From: Hemicordylus capensis
Lineage: Eukaryota; Chordata; Lepidosauria; Squamata; Cordylidae
Assembly (NCBI RefSeq): GCF_027244095.1
Contig: NC_069658.1
Span: forward strand, 262,082,687 to 262,146,686
DNA length: 64,000 nt
Direction: 5' to 3'
The notes beneath the pieces are model-generated. The model had not been told where the DNA came from, ran no database searches, and worked only from the letters and a program-made list of their open reading frames with translations. The translations under genes and the position numbers were made by a program. Below are positions 1 through 13,300 of this stretch, piece by piece; the first letter of the stretch is position 1, and every line of letters begins with the position of its first letter.

Positions 1-3000
1 TGGCCCTGCTGCAACTGATATTCCGCATTTTAAAATGTTATTGGTTTTTACAATACCTCAACAATCAGTCACACTTAAGTAAATATTGACTTCCCGCTTA
101 CCAGTCTGCGCGGTTCTTGTTACATATAAGCCATTGCTATAATAATACAAAACATATATATTCCATCTTACAGTTCTATTTTACCCTACTCAAACTGCTG
201 TAATTACTAAATTTCAAACCCTGCTGAGAGGTCCATGTTAGAAAAATAGTTCTTTAAGTAAAGCAAGAAATCTTCTCAATCTTTGAAACATTCCAAGTTT
301 TCATCCCTTATAAGTGTTGTAAGTTTTGCCATCTCCGCATATTCCAGAATTCTTATCCACCAGTCTTCTTTTGAAGGCATTTTATTGTCTTTCCATTTCT
401 GTGCGTATGCTATTCTAGCCGCCGTGGTTGCATACATTAAAAAAGTTAAGTTTCTTCTAGAGAATTCTCCTTCTCCTTGAGTTATTCCCAGCAAGAAGGA
501 TTCTGGCCTTTTAGGAAATGTCATTTTAAAAATTTTCTTCAACTCATTATATATTATATCCCAAAAGGCCTTTGCCCTCCCGCATGACCACCATATATGG
601 AAGAAAGTTCCTTCACATTGTCCACATTTCCAACATTTGTTTGAAACATTTTTATACATTAATGCTAATTTTTTCGGTGTCAGATACCACCTGTACATCA
701 TCTTATAACAATTTTCTTTTGAAGTGTAACAGGAAGTAAACTTTAAATCAGTTTTCCATAATTTTTCCCAAGCTGGCATCTCTATATTGTGACCCACATC
801 TTGAGCCCATTTTATCATAGTTGTTTTAACCACTTCTTCTCTTGTCTCCTCCGAGAGCAACAACCTATACATCTTAGAGACTAATTTTTCATCATTTTCA
901 CACAGCTCCTTCTCAGATCTCGACATCTGATCCTCAAATCCAGCTTTAAGATCCTTCTTGTAAATTTCATTTAGCTGATGGTACTGAAACCAGTTGCTAA
1001 CCAAATTTTGGACTTCAGCTAGATTTTTTAATTTACAGCCCTTATCTTGAAAACATAGCAAATCTCTATAGGTACCCCACTCAGACTGCATATCTATCTC
1101 TTTACGTGACAAAGCTTCAATCGGGGATACCCATAATGGAGTTTTAGGTTCCATCTATGTTTTATATTTTACCCACACTCGCATTAGGCTCCTTCTTACA
1201 TGGTGATTAGGAAAATCTTTATGCACTTTAGTTTGAGCATACCACAAATAAGAATGCCATACAAACCTTCTATCAAATCCTTCCAAATCAAGTATTCTGG
1301 GATTTCTGAATGTTATCCATTCCTTTAACCACGTCAAACAAACAGAATCAAAATACAACCTTAAATCCGTCCGGCAAGGTAAGACCACCTCTTTCTTTAG
1401 CATCTGTTAAATTTTTAAATTTAATTCTTGGTCTTTTCCCTTGCCAAACAAATTTAGTTATGTCCTTTTGCCATTGCTTAAAACAAGTTAACGTATTAAT
1501 TATAAGAATAGTCTGAAAAAGAAACATTTTAGGTAAAACATTCATCTGGACAACTGAAATTCTTCCCATTAAAGATAAGTTCATTCTAGTCCATCTTTGC
1601 AAATCAATTTTTACTGCATTCCATATTTTGAAATAATTATTTGAAATCAACAAAGAATTTTTATTTGTCAGCCAGACACCCAAATATTTAATTTAAAGTC
1701 AGGTGTCTGGTCCATATTCTTTGTCAACACCTTTGTTTTAGTTCTATTCATATAAAACCCAGCCAGTTGGCCGAATTGTTCTATTTTTTCCAAGAGCCTT
1801 CCGATCTTCTCTAATGGATTTTCAAGAAAAAACACCACATCATCCGCAAAGGCTCTAAGTTTATACTCCTGCTTCCCTATTTTCAAGCCTTGTATTTGAT
1901 CATCTTCTCCGATATTTCTACAAAGGACTTCCAGAACTAATATAAAAAGCAATGGGGAAAGTGGACAACCTTGTCTGGTTCCTTTTTGTATTTTGCAATT
2001 ATTTGATAGTTCCCCATTTATAATAATTTTAGCATATTGCTCCAAATATATTGTCTTAACAGCTCTAGTGAAATTCTTGCCAACTCCCATTGCATCCAGT
2101 AGCCTCCACATAAACTGCCAGGAAACATTGTCAAATGCTTTCTCTGAATCCAGAAAGATCATAGCTATTTGTTTATCATTGTATTTTTCATAGTACTCCA
2201 GTGCATTCAGGACTGTTCTCACATTGTCTCTAAATTGCCTTTTTGGCAAAAAGCCTCCTTGATCTTCATGAAAAAAAGCTCTTAGTACAACCTTCATTCT
2301 CCTTGCCAAAATGGCAGCAAAAAATTTGTAATCATTATTTAACAGTGAGATTGGCCTGTAATTCTTAACTTGAGTTAAGTCTTGATCCGGTTTTGGAATT
2401 ACTGCAGTGTTGGTATACTTCCAAGACTCTGGCATATTACCTCTTTGTAAAATATCATTCATCGTCCATTGCAAAGGCTGTAATAAGTGATCTTTAAAGG
2501 ATTTGTAGTATGAAGCTGGTAGGCCATCGGGCCCTGGCGCTTTATTGGATTTGCTTGAGTTAATTACTTCCGTTATTTCCATTATTGATATTGGTGCATT
2601 CATAATTTCTATATGATCCTTGGAAAGTTGTGGGATATTTTGTGTCTTCAGAAATTTATCAATTTTTATATCTTCTACTTTGTTTCCTTTATATAGTTCA
2701 GAGCAGTATCTAAATAATTCCCTTTTTATTTCCCTTTCCTCATAGGAAAGCCTATTTTTTGTTGAGATCTTGGATATGTGCTTATTCTTTTTCTCGTTTC
2801 TCATTTTCCAAGCCAATAACTTGCCTGGTTTGTTTGCAAATTCAAATGACTTTTGCTTTATGTTGTTATTAAATGAAATTCAACGGAATTTAAAATATGC
2901 AGAGAGCTGCTGCTGAAGCAATTTCATAACTTGAATAGTCTTCTGCTTGTCCTTAGTCCATAGCAGTTCTTTCTTTTTTAGAAATCTCCATCAGTAGTCC

Positions 3001-3466
3001 CTCTTTTTTCAATCCCCTTTGTTTCTTAAGACATGCGTTCTGTTGTATTAAAAAGCCTCTCATAACTGCTTTTCCTGCATCCCAAACTGTTTTATGTCCA
3101 TTCCTTGGTTTAAATTCAGTTCAAAATAGTCCTTTAACTTTCTTTTGGCTTTTTCCACAATTTCCACTTTTTTCAGCAAATATTCATTGAGTCTCCAACG
3201 AAAGGATTCCATTCCCGTCTTCTTCCATGTAAAGCAAATTGCATTATGATCTGATAAAGTTCTAGGCATAATATCGATTCTTTTCATAGATGACATGAGA
3301 GATTTGGATGTCCAGACCATATCTATCCTTGAGTGGGATTTGTATCTTTCAGAGAATAGGTATATTCCTTCGCGTTTGAATGTTTAATTCTCCACAAATC
3401 ATAGAGATCCATGCGTTCTACTAAATCATTCATAGGATGACCTCTGGTTCTAGTGCTGGTAGCTAA
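1..3466 (-). mobile_element. L1-clade LINE, 5'-truncated, ORF2 fragments
   Basis: The minus strand encodes pieces of an L1-type ORF2. In 5'-to-3' order these are the end of the endonuclease (about 3460-3060, with the SDH motif in LSDHNAICF), the reverse transcriptase (2816-1668, with NKAPGPDGLP, an FADDVVFF catalytic box and GTRQGCPLSPLLF), a linker (1683-1155) and the C-terminal part (1154-276) with the CxxC...H....C cluster typical of L1 (CWKCGQCEGTFFHIWWSC). The reading frame changes at least four times (near 3060-2816, 1680, 1400 and 3340), so the copy is dead. Homology fades near 3466, which I take as 5' truncation. The first 275 bases are probably its 3'UTR, and the 3' end may lie outside the window. 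Confidence 0.93.
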
Positions 3467-4112
3467 ACTCATTCCTTCCTCCTGGATCCTGTTTATTTAC
3501 AAATCATGTACAGACAAAATTAGACCTTTTACATTTTTCTTTCAGTCTATCAGCCCTGGTGTGCCAAAGCCAATCTGTTTTGGGCTGGCCTTTCTTTCAG
3601 CCCTTGTGTTTGGAGATATAAGCAGGAGACCAGGAGAGACTCATCAGTGAAGCCACCAAGGATTTCCCTCCCCAGCAACTGTGTTCCTAGCTCTATGAAT
3701 CTGAGTGATGTCATAGCCTATTGGCTGTAAGGATAACTTTGGCCCCACTTACTCCAGGCTGGTTTGGTGAAGTCACATCTCTCTCCCACATTGTTCCCTC
3801 TCCTTGTGAAATGCAGCCAGCCCTGTTTGTTCCTCCCTTGTTAAGATGGCCTAGAAAGACTGTAACCTGTAAGTGTTCCCGAAAATTAGCCCTCTAGATC
3901 TTGAAGCTAATTTGCAATTGTTTTAGTTTCTTATATGTCTGGTCTTTCTTCTATTCCTGATCCCTATTCCTAAACTTGATTTTCTGGTGCACCACCAGTT
4001 TAAACTGCCACACTGAGCTACTCACTTTTTCAACAGTACAGCCTGAACAGTTAGGCTATGGGGAATATTGGGATTAGGCTGCAAACCTTGCCACTCAGCT
4101 GGCTGATATGCA
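3467..4112. other. Gene-free stretch, no recognised repeat
   Basis: No exon with splice signals or protein similarity was seen on either strand. The sequence is of mixed composition and may contain old repeat that I cannot name. Confidence 0.5.
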
Positions 4113-4640
4113 CTTGTAACAGCCGTTAACAGCATGCTGATCCCTCAAATGGCCGTCGCACATGCACGTCGGCCAAATGAGAGGCAAGAGCAGGGCCGGG
4201 GCACACAGCTGGTTGGCCAGGTGGGATGCCAGGTGGTCGTGGTGGCAGGAGCCTTGCCCCCTTTTGGCAAAACCTTTGCAAGGGACCCCAAATCTTCCCA
4301 GGGGTGGGAAATCCTCCCTTTTGGCATCATTCCTGGAACAAGAGATATGGACAAGTAACAAACTGCTCTTTCCTCTCCATACATTGCTCTATCTCCACTC
4401 CCTCTTCTTTCTGCACACATTCTACAGTCTGCCAGTTGTTGGGCTGTTACAGCCTCCCCATCTTCCCTCCTTATATAGTCTCTAGGAGTTGCCTTCTTTC
4501 CTGTACAACTGTGACACTATCAGGGTTGCCAAATATCACCATTTGCATTGAGTTTCTGCTCATCAATAAACTTTCTTTGTTTCAAAAGTCTTGTCTCTAA
4601 GTCGGGTGTTCCTCTGTGGTAGCCAGCCACTGGCATTTGC
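4113..4640 (+). mobile_element. Probable solo LTR of an endogenous retrovirus (fossil)
   Basis: The segment starts with TGTAACAGCC and ends at CA. It has a TATA-like box (cttatatag, near 4470), an AATAAA signal near 4565 and a T-rich downstream part, the U3-R-U5 order of a retroviral LTR. No internal region is attached, so it looks like a solo LTR about 0.5 kb long. The outer ends are approximate and I could not find a clean short target duplication, so the copy is probably old. It lies just downstream of the first Ly6-type gene. Confidence 0.5.
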
Positions 4641-4977
4641 TTGTGCTCAGCCTCTAGTCCATTTGTTATGCACACTTGCAAATTTGGCTTTCGGGCTAAT
4701 TCCCTGCTTATTCTAAAAGCAAAGATACAAATGTGGGTAGTGTACAGATGTGCAAGCAAGTGTGGGAACAAGCTTCAATGGCATTCTGAATCTCCACACT
4801 GGACAGGCTGGTACTTTAATTGTATTTTAATGCAAAAACAATAACAAACCACCCACGAATAAGTCTGTAAACACAGAAGATGACAGCAGGCACTGGAGTG
4901 CAACAATCTAATGATAACGATGTCTAGATTCTAAAGAGTGATTTAGCAAATTATGGCAATTCCAGAGCAAAGTGCTG
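4641..4977 (-). other. 3' flank/3'UTR of the first Ly6-type gene
   Basis: This lies just downstream of the stop codon at 4978-4980 on the minus strand. ATTAAA, a common variant poly(A) signal, occurs on the minus strand near 4812-4830, giving a plausible 3'UTR of about 150-180 nt. The transcript end is inferred. Confidence 0.4.
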
Positions 4978-5129
4978 TCATGGACGTATCAAGGTCCAGT
5001 TGCATTTGTCTCTGTCAGAACAGCAGCTAAGTTCATAGCGATGTTGAGTCTTTGGATTCTTCCATATAGCTCCACATTTCTTATCTTCTTCCTTCAAACA
5101 GCCTTGTATAAATTTCTCCACGTGATTAC
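4978..5129 (-). CDS. Exon 3 of Ly6-type gene 1
   Basis: The acceptor is ttccag|GT and the stop is TGA at 4980-4978. It is 152 nt and completes a Gly codon split after exon 2. It encodes GNHVEKFIQGCLKEEDKKCG, then a spacer, then YELSCCSDRDKCN and a short tail. This is the third-loop half of the LU domain, with the diagnostic CC....CN. Confidence 0.87.
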
Positions 5130-8100
5130 CTGGAATTGAAATGAGAAGGAAGAATCTTTATTTTACTGTTATAATTAACTGACAAATTGTCCTTCGTTAT
5201 GGCAGGAAGATTATATGCATAGACTTCTATATTGCAATGAATGTACGTGTGTATCTGTGTGTGCATGTGTGTGGTATACAACCACCTTCCCATTGCAATT
5301 CCTCTGTGAAATGGTGTAGATTTTGCCTCTACCATAATGTTGCAACTACTTGTTTCTATGAGAACTGGAGGTTCAACCTCCTCCTTATCCCATGGTGACC
5401 TGTGCTATTGACAGTTAACATTGCTCCCAGCAGCCTAGCTCTCCTCCTTCATATGTAGCTTCCTCCTGTGTTCTTTTCCTAGTCACCCTAGAGTGTGCCA
5501 GAATGTCAGCGTCATAAGAACATAAGAACAGCCCTGCTGGATCAGGCCCAAGGCCTCTCTAGTCCAGCATCTTGTTTCACACAGTGGCCCACCAGATGGC
5601 TCTGGGGAGGCCACAGGTCTAGGTGTTTTGGGCCATGAGAACCAACTACAGCAGTGGCTCTCTTGTAATCATAAAGCTGGGGGTGGGGGAGGGGTTGTTG
5701 GTCATAAAATTAACCCTATTGGTCTTGGCAGCAGGCAGGGCATTTGGCATGGAGATTTTACTTTGTGACCAGACTTCAGAAATTTATCTTGAAGAATTGT
5801 TGCATTATTACAGTTTAAACCGTTCACATGGAATGGCAAAGTGTTTGGAAACTTTGTGGGTCCATCCAAAACATACCTTAAATTTTCTTTTTGGTGGTTT
5901 AGAATTGGTCAAAAAAATCAAAGGTACTGTACAGTTGTGCCTTTGGTGAAAATCCATTAAATTGGAAGGTTTAAAAATTCTCATTTTAAGCCAGACATTT
6001 TAAAAAGGGGTCAATGCTGCAAGATGCATCTTTTTGTCACATGGAAACTTCCCTGGAGCATTTCCAGACAGCTGGTTTACTGCGAGTTTGAATTTCCCCC
6101 CAAACCCCAGCACAAAAAGTGGATTTATTTTTTTTACCACAGACATAAATCAGGCGATGCTCTGAAAAACCCGAATCATGTCTGGAGTGCTCCCCAATAG
6201 TTTGCAGGGACTTTGGAGTAAATCTGGCTGATATGTGAATGTACAAATGAGCTAAAGGTCCTGTCTGGGTGCTTTCCACACTGTTCAGCAGTAGTTTACT
6301 TCCAGAGGCGTATCTAGGGAAAATAGCGCCTAGGGCAAGCACTGAAATTGCGCCCCTTGTCCAAACATCCGACACCCATCTTTCAGATAACTTTACCATA
6401 ATAACAGCTGAAAAATACAAGTCAAGCTCGTTAATCTTTTAATATTTCCAAAACAATTTAGAAAACTACAAATTTCAGTATGCTGGGGCTCATGAAATAC
6501 CCAAATACTGTGTGGAGGTATACTTGGAAAACTAATGTCTAATTCTCTACTATGCATTGTAGCATCACTATTACATAAGTTTTAAAAATCAATGGAGAAT
6601 TGGACTTTTCCCTATTTACTCTGAAAATAATTAAAAGATATGCAGAGTAAACTGTGTCACTGCTTGGAATATATTCAGGTATTTCAGAAAGACAGTTAAA
6701 ATGAGAGAAAGAGAGCAAGAAACTCCCAGTGGGCCTTAATACTAAGGATTTCACACTGATTGAAAGACAAATTCACCATTAATAGCCATACTATTAAGAC
6801 ATCACATTTAACTCACTTATAACACGAAGCAAAGTAAGAGCAAATGAATACAATCCTAGCTCATAAGCTTCAGCTCATTATTCACAAGCCCTGATTCTCT
6901 GTATATAGTGCCAAACTGAATATGTGTACAGTGACATATTATATTAATTTTTTAAAAAAAATACCTGTAGCCCCTAAAGGCTGTGGGGTGGGTCCGCAAA
7001 GGTTCCCCCTCCCCTAGGTGGCCTCAAGGGCTTTGCAGGGACCATTTGAGCATGTGTTGTGGCCATGTATATATATATGGCCGCTGAAAACAAAATGGCT
7101 GCCATGCATGCTCAAATGGCCTCTGCAAGGCCTGGCATGGCCTAGGGCCTCACAGAGGCCATTTGAGCATGCACAGTGGCCATTTTGTTTTCAGTGGCCA
7201 TTTTTTAAAAAAATGGCGCCCCCCTTCAAGTGGCACCCGGGGCATGTGCCCTGCCGGCCCTACCCTAGATACGCCCCTGTTTACTTTGGCTTGGCCGGAT
7301 CGTCTTGAAACCGTAAATTAAAGGGTGTTGCGCAAAGGCACCAACAGGGGGAGCAGTCTTTTCTAGCTTGCGCAAACCTCCTCAATGGGAAAATACAGCT
7401 GTTTTTTAACAGTGTTGTAGTACTGTAACACAAAGATAAAACCGCAAAGGCGGCATCAGAAATGTGAACAGCACCTTGCTGACAGTGCAGGGACAGCGAT
7501 GTCAAAACATAGGCAGTATGGAAGCACACTTCATGGACATGTAGTGACACTGTTGTAGGGTGTAATCTGGAAAGTGCCCTGGAAATGCCCCTGGTAGAAT
7601 TTGCTTCCCCATAGAAAAAGATCTGTCACCAGACTGAGCAAACTGCAGTTTACTTTTGTAAATGAGGGAAAGAGAGCTCCTGCATCTGTGTGCATTTCTA
7701 CGTGATGTGCTGTTGTGTAAGTTTGTGAGGCAGGTGGTATTGCACATACATGCCTGTAGCATTGTGCTGCATATTTCTGCATGTGTTTGCTTAGGATCTG
7801 ATGTTGCATATCTTTGCATATGATGTGCAGCTGTGGATGTTTGCATGCCATCTATTGCTGCGTGCGCTTGCATGTGGCCTGCACATATTTGCCTATGGCA
7901 TACTCCTGCATGCTTCTCAATATGCATGCAAGTGATTTACTACTATGTAGTTGGATTTAGCATGCTTCTGTGTGTTACTGCTTGCATTTGCATGTTATAT
8001 TCTGCTGTATATGTTTGCATATGAGGTTATGCTGTTTATATTTCCATGTAGGGTGCTCCTGTGCATGTGTACTTTTGACATGATCCTAATCACATTTACA

Positions 8101-10271
8101 TGTGAAATATTTCTGTGCTTGTGTGTCACATGCTCCTATATATCTTTGTTCATGTTTGTGTAAGTGTGCGTATGTGCAAGAAAGAGGGGACAGGTGCCAT
8201 GATCTCACTTGATTTCTAGTCCCAGGCTCAGCTCACTTCCTGTACTGAATTTTTGGTGTCTGCATCTGTTTTGATATTTCTGCTATGTCTCTTGATTTGC
8301 AGTCTGTAATACAATTGTGGGCTCCATCTATGTTCCAGGGTTATAAGAAGTCGGTTGATCTCTTTGTTAACCACTCCTAGATTACTTTGTTGGTATGGTA
8401 TGCTTTCTGAATTACTTGACAAACTATGAAGACAGGGCCAGCCCTATAATGTTTTGCACCCACACACACTAGGGATGTGCACGGAACTGTGGCGGGGTGG
8501 TTTGAAGGCAGTGGGGGTCTCCCTTTAAGAGCGAGGGAGGGTGCACTTACCCCTCCCACTGTGATGCACACTGGCATGTCAGCAATTCTTGGTCATATCT
8601 GCAAGAGAAGGGCAATGGAGCAGCAGGGAGGTATGCTGCCGCCCCGATGGACTGCTAAAACAACCGACGCCAGCGGGGGGAAAGTGGCGGGAAGGGTAAG
8701 TGCACCCTCCCCCCACTCTTAAAGGGAGATCCCCACCACCTTTGAACCGGAGGAATCACCGGTTCCATGCACATCCCTAATGCACACTACCCCACATTTA
8801 GTTTACAGTACATAATTTTAACTGAATGTGGTGGGGGCAAAGTCATAATTGGTGGTTAGTTCTGGATGAGGTGGGATGGGTAAGGAGGTGATTATACCTT
8901 TTAAAGTCTGCAAGGCTGCCGCTACCACCCAGCATCACTGCCCAGCCACTTGAGGGGTCAGCCTGGCACACACACACACCCCCCAAGAATTGGTGTGCTA
9001 GGCGACTGCCTAGGTCTACCTAGAAGATGGGCTAGTCCTGTATGAAGACAACAGCAGGAACAGGAATTGTGTGGAATGTCGGAAGTGAAGGACTATGCGC
9101 TGTCTCTTGTCTCAATGACATAGGGGGACAGACTAGTGAGTCAGAGGGCTAAAGGGTCAAAACACTGGTCATCCCTTCTCTACTGCTCTGACACTATCCT
9201 TTTGATATGTAGATTGCTAATCTCATGGACTTACTTCCTTCATGCCTTGTCACTTCCTCTCTTCCCTTCCTTCTACCTTGCAACATGCAAGCTCCTCTCC
9301 CCTGCACCATGTATACAGAGATGCAGAATCCATCTGCATCCAGCTAGATAGATATATTAGATATTCTATCTCCTCACTTTCCTATCTGGAATGGAGTTCT
9401 CTAATAAATACCACTCATATTGATTTGAAACTATGAACTGGCTCCAAGTTACTTTACTCTCAGCATACACGCATGCCTAACTAAATTCTGCTGTGTTGTG
9501 CCTCTGTGCATTCTGCTATAATGAAAAAGAGTTTCTCTTACAAGAGAGAATTCCCAACATGGAAATCGTAGTAAACCAGCATGCGCATCTGACTTCCAGG
9601 TTGGCCAGTTCCATGAATGAGTGGTGTTAAGATAATGTACGTGCCCAGAATGCATTTCTTACCCTCATAGATTTTCATGTTGAAACAGACACCCTTGTGG
9701 ACTTTGCAGAATTTCTGAACTGGAATGCATGGTGCCAGTTGCCTCACAGAAGCGCAGTATCGGCAATTCAAGGAATCTGCTGTTAAAGAGACAGGAACCT
9801 TTTATTCAAACTGCTCCAGGCCATTCTCTGAACCAGTTGTCGCTATCTTAAACTGACAGTGGATCAGAGCTCTTGAGCTTTTGCTAGAGAGGGGCACAAC
9901 CAGCCTCACCAACAAGGTTTTTGTATCTAGAGTTGGCAACTTTACTCATGACTTCTACCATGAACTTATTACATGACTTAAAAGCTACTCTTTCTCAGCC
10001 TCAGCTGCAGCTATAGTAGAGATAGGTTGTTTCAACATTTCTTTTGTTATAAGCCCTGGATATCCTATTGGCCATAAAATGAAAAAATATCTATCAAATC
10101 TAAACATTTGCCCACATCAACTAGACAACAAGAGACACCATTCCTCCAAATCCACATCTGATATAAAATTGCTGAGGTACAGTTTAAAATTCTACCCTTA
10201 AGCTCTAGAAACAAGGGTTATGCTTTTTTGCTATCAGATAACATATCTCACAAAATTTTAAATGTCCCTTT

Positions 10272-10304
<33 letters not shown>

Positions 10305-13300
10305 AAGAATTGGATGTATGCTGAAGCATAATCTTACATTGTTTTGAGGGGTGGGGGAGATCCATTATTTCCTGAAAATTGGCATCTGAGATCTCCATAC
10401 TAACAGAGTAAAATCAACTAAGGACACTGATTGTGGATTTTGCCCACTGAGGGCTCTGAAGCCAGAGCTGGGAGGGGCAGGTCCTGGCCAGGAGGCAGCT
10501 GCTGCAAATGAGCTGGGGTGAAAAATGAGCTGCCGGTGCAGTGCTCATTCATGCTTCCCACCCCACCCAGACTGACAGTCTCTCCCTCTGTGTCTGCTCT
10601 GCCTTGAGCTGCAAGGGCTGTCACTTGCCAGTTGGGAATAGGAATCCCAACCATGCAATTGGAAATTTCAGTCCCCTGTCCCCTGTCAATCACCCCATCC
10701 CCTGTCAGTCCCCTGACAATCACCTGTCCTCCTTTTCAATCACCTATCCCTTTCAATCAATTTCAATCACCTGTTCCCAATGCCCATGAAGCTTAGGGTG
10801 GGGCAAGCACAGAAAGAGAGGCAGCAGCTGGGATAGGAAGGGTGAATAAGCAATGCACCTGTCTTTCTGCCCCCTCCCCCCCCCCCCCGCTGCCCGCTCA
10901 TCTATAGCAGCCATCCCTGGTCCTGGCAAGTTCTAGAGAGTCACCTCCTGGTTGTGAACATAGTTACCTGATAAGGAAAGGCTATGAGCCCTCTGGCACT
11001 TATATAGTTAAACGGATCCCTTTCCCTAACTTTCCTTTTATGGGTTTTTATCTTCTCCCTCTGCCCCCTTTCTTTCTCTTCTCACCTCCACCAAAGGGAG
11101 AAGCAAAGCTCCTCAGCAAAGCTTGGAATAAGTTATTAAGAAGTCACTGGGGCTTACTTCTGGGTAAACACACATATGATCAAGTCAAGGGCTTTCTTTT
11201 CCCTCCCCGCCCCAACCTCTCTGCAAAGTATATAAGAACTTACTGAGTGGGGGGAAACCAAATGATATCTGACACTGAAACTATTCCCACGATCAGTAGA
11301 AAGCAGGCTAAGGGAGCCTAGCCCACTTTTTACTGATCGTGGGAACCACCGGGCTCGCAGGCGAGCCGGGTGGTTCAAAGACGGGTAGCCCGCCTAATTC
11401 CCACTCCCCTTAAATGAGGTTAACGGAGCGAGCACTCCGTTAACCTCATTTTTTTGTTTGTGTGCTGCCGCGGTGTGCGGCGACACATGAGTAGACCCCT
11501 GACCAGGAGGCTGCAGCCAACCTCGGGGGTCTCTCCAGGATCCCTGCAGCCTCCACTGGTTCTGTGACGGAGCCAGTTTTCCTGTGGGCGGCCAATCCGG
11601 CCACCCAGGGCTGAAGGCAAGATGGTGTGCGGGGAGAGTGGGCTAAGCCTGCTCTCCTCGCAGACCCGCCAGAAGCTCTTCTCACTGATCATGAGAAGAG
11701 CTTTACTTACTTCTGAATAAAACTTGTGTTGAATTGTGAACAAAGCTAAGACGCTCCAAAGATGCAGTGAGGAAACTCCAAAAATCAACTCCAACAAACT
11801 AGCATCTTGGTATAGCCTGCTATTAAACATGGAGTTTCTACATAAGAATCAAACTGCATGCAAATATGAGGGCTTCACCTTCTCTAAACAGAGGAAGTGA
11901 AGCCTCTGTGTCTATAGACAGCTTGGCTATGATGTAGAATCTCCTTGTTCAAGGTTCAAGAATACTAGTTTGTTGGCAGTGGCTGGAAATGACTTGTGAG
12001 TTTTTCTTGCTCTACTCCTTTGGAGAATCCTCAAAGGATCTGTCCGAGTATTTTGGAAAGAAGAATCCAAAACAATTTCACTTTAGGATGAGAGTTAAGA
12101 TGATTTTCACAAGATTTTCACTCTTGTTCTAAAAAGCATGGGAATTGCAAGTTAAGGTGCCTATCTGTCCTAAACGTCTGCACCATATACACTGCAAAGA
12201 CTTTGTACAGTCTTGTACATTGTGCTGGCTTTACAAATGAGGCTCCATGCACACACACTTTGCCTTGATCTTTCAGCTTGCTATTGGTCTGGGGAGGGAG
12301 GCGTCTAGACAGAAATGCTACAGCTGCACTTCCTCAATGACTTGCTACAGACGCCATGATGAATTTCTGCCCAAGGCATCTCTACGAGGCACAGTGCTTC
12401 TTCAAAATGCCACCAATTTAGTAAGTGTCCAGCCAGAAATTCAACACTGTCCCAATCCAGAAACAACAGCTTCCTACAGATACACCTAATGGATGTCTAA
12501 CTGATGTACTTCTATAAGGCACAGTTCTTCCCCCAAATGCTATGGATTACAGCAAATGTCCAGGAAGAAATTTAAGACATATAGCATGCACATATCATTC
12601 CTCCAGGACGGAGGCGTAACTAGGGAAAACGGCGCCCAGGGCAAGCACTGAAATTGCGCCCCCCCCCCCCGCCGCCCCCGGAAATATGGAAATGTGTCAC
12701 AGTCATAGTCAAATGTGGGTTGTGGGCTGCATCCGTGCAAGTATACTGGGACAGGAAAAAGGAAACATGAGGCTACAAGGCTCTTTAGAAATATATATTT
12801 TAAAGAAATGTCTTGCATACCAACAGCCTAAGTTTGCAGTCCTCATGGCCAGAAAATAAATGCTTTTAAACATAGTAATAGGTTTTGTGTCCCAAAATGG
12901 AAAAGACAAGACAGGTATTCTAGTCTTTTCCATCATAGATATTCTAGTCTATTCAAGATTTATGCTTATATTATAATAGAGACTGAAATTATAATAGATA
13001 TATATTCTAGTCTATCATAGATATTCTATGTTTATTAATTCTATAATAATGTCTATTTGTAGCACACTTTACGTTGGCTGTATTCCTGGGAAACTCAATG
13101 GCCACATTCAGCCACCATTATTTGAGCCATGATCTCCTCCTCTTTCTGCTTCCCTCTCATACACAGTCTTAATAAATAACCTCCTGGTTTAATTAAATCA
13201 CCGTTTGCCTATGCACCTGAACAGCAAAACTGAGATTTGGGCCCTTCATATACCAGAATTGCAAACCACACTGTGTGATCCTAGTTTGGAGGGCTTACTC

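Noticed and set aside
7502-8163. Several long frames on both strands (His/Cys-rich)
   Set aside because: They follow the 27-bp period of a minisatellite and need no coding explanation.
12247-12489. Plus-strand frame with CYSCTSSMTCYRRH resembling a Ly6 start
   Set aside because: There are no flanking splice sites of the right phase, no matching second half, and the strand is opposite to the real Ly6 genes. Part of it is a diverged local duplication.
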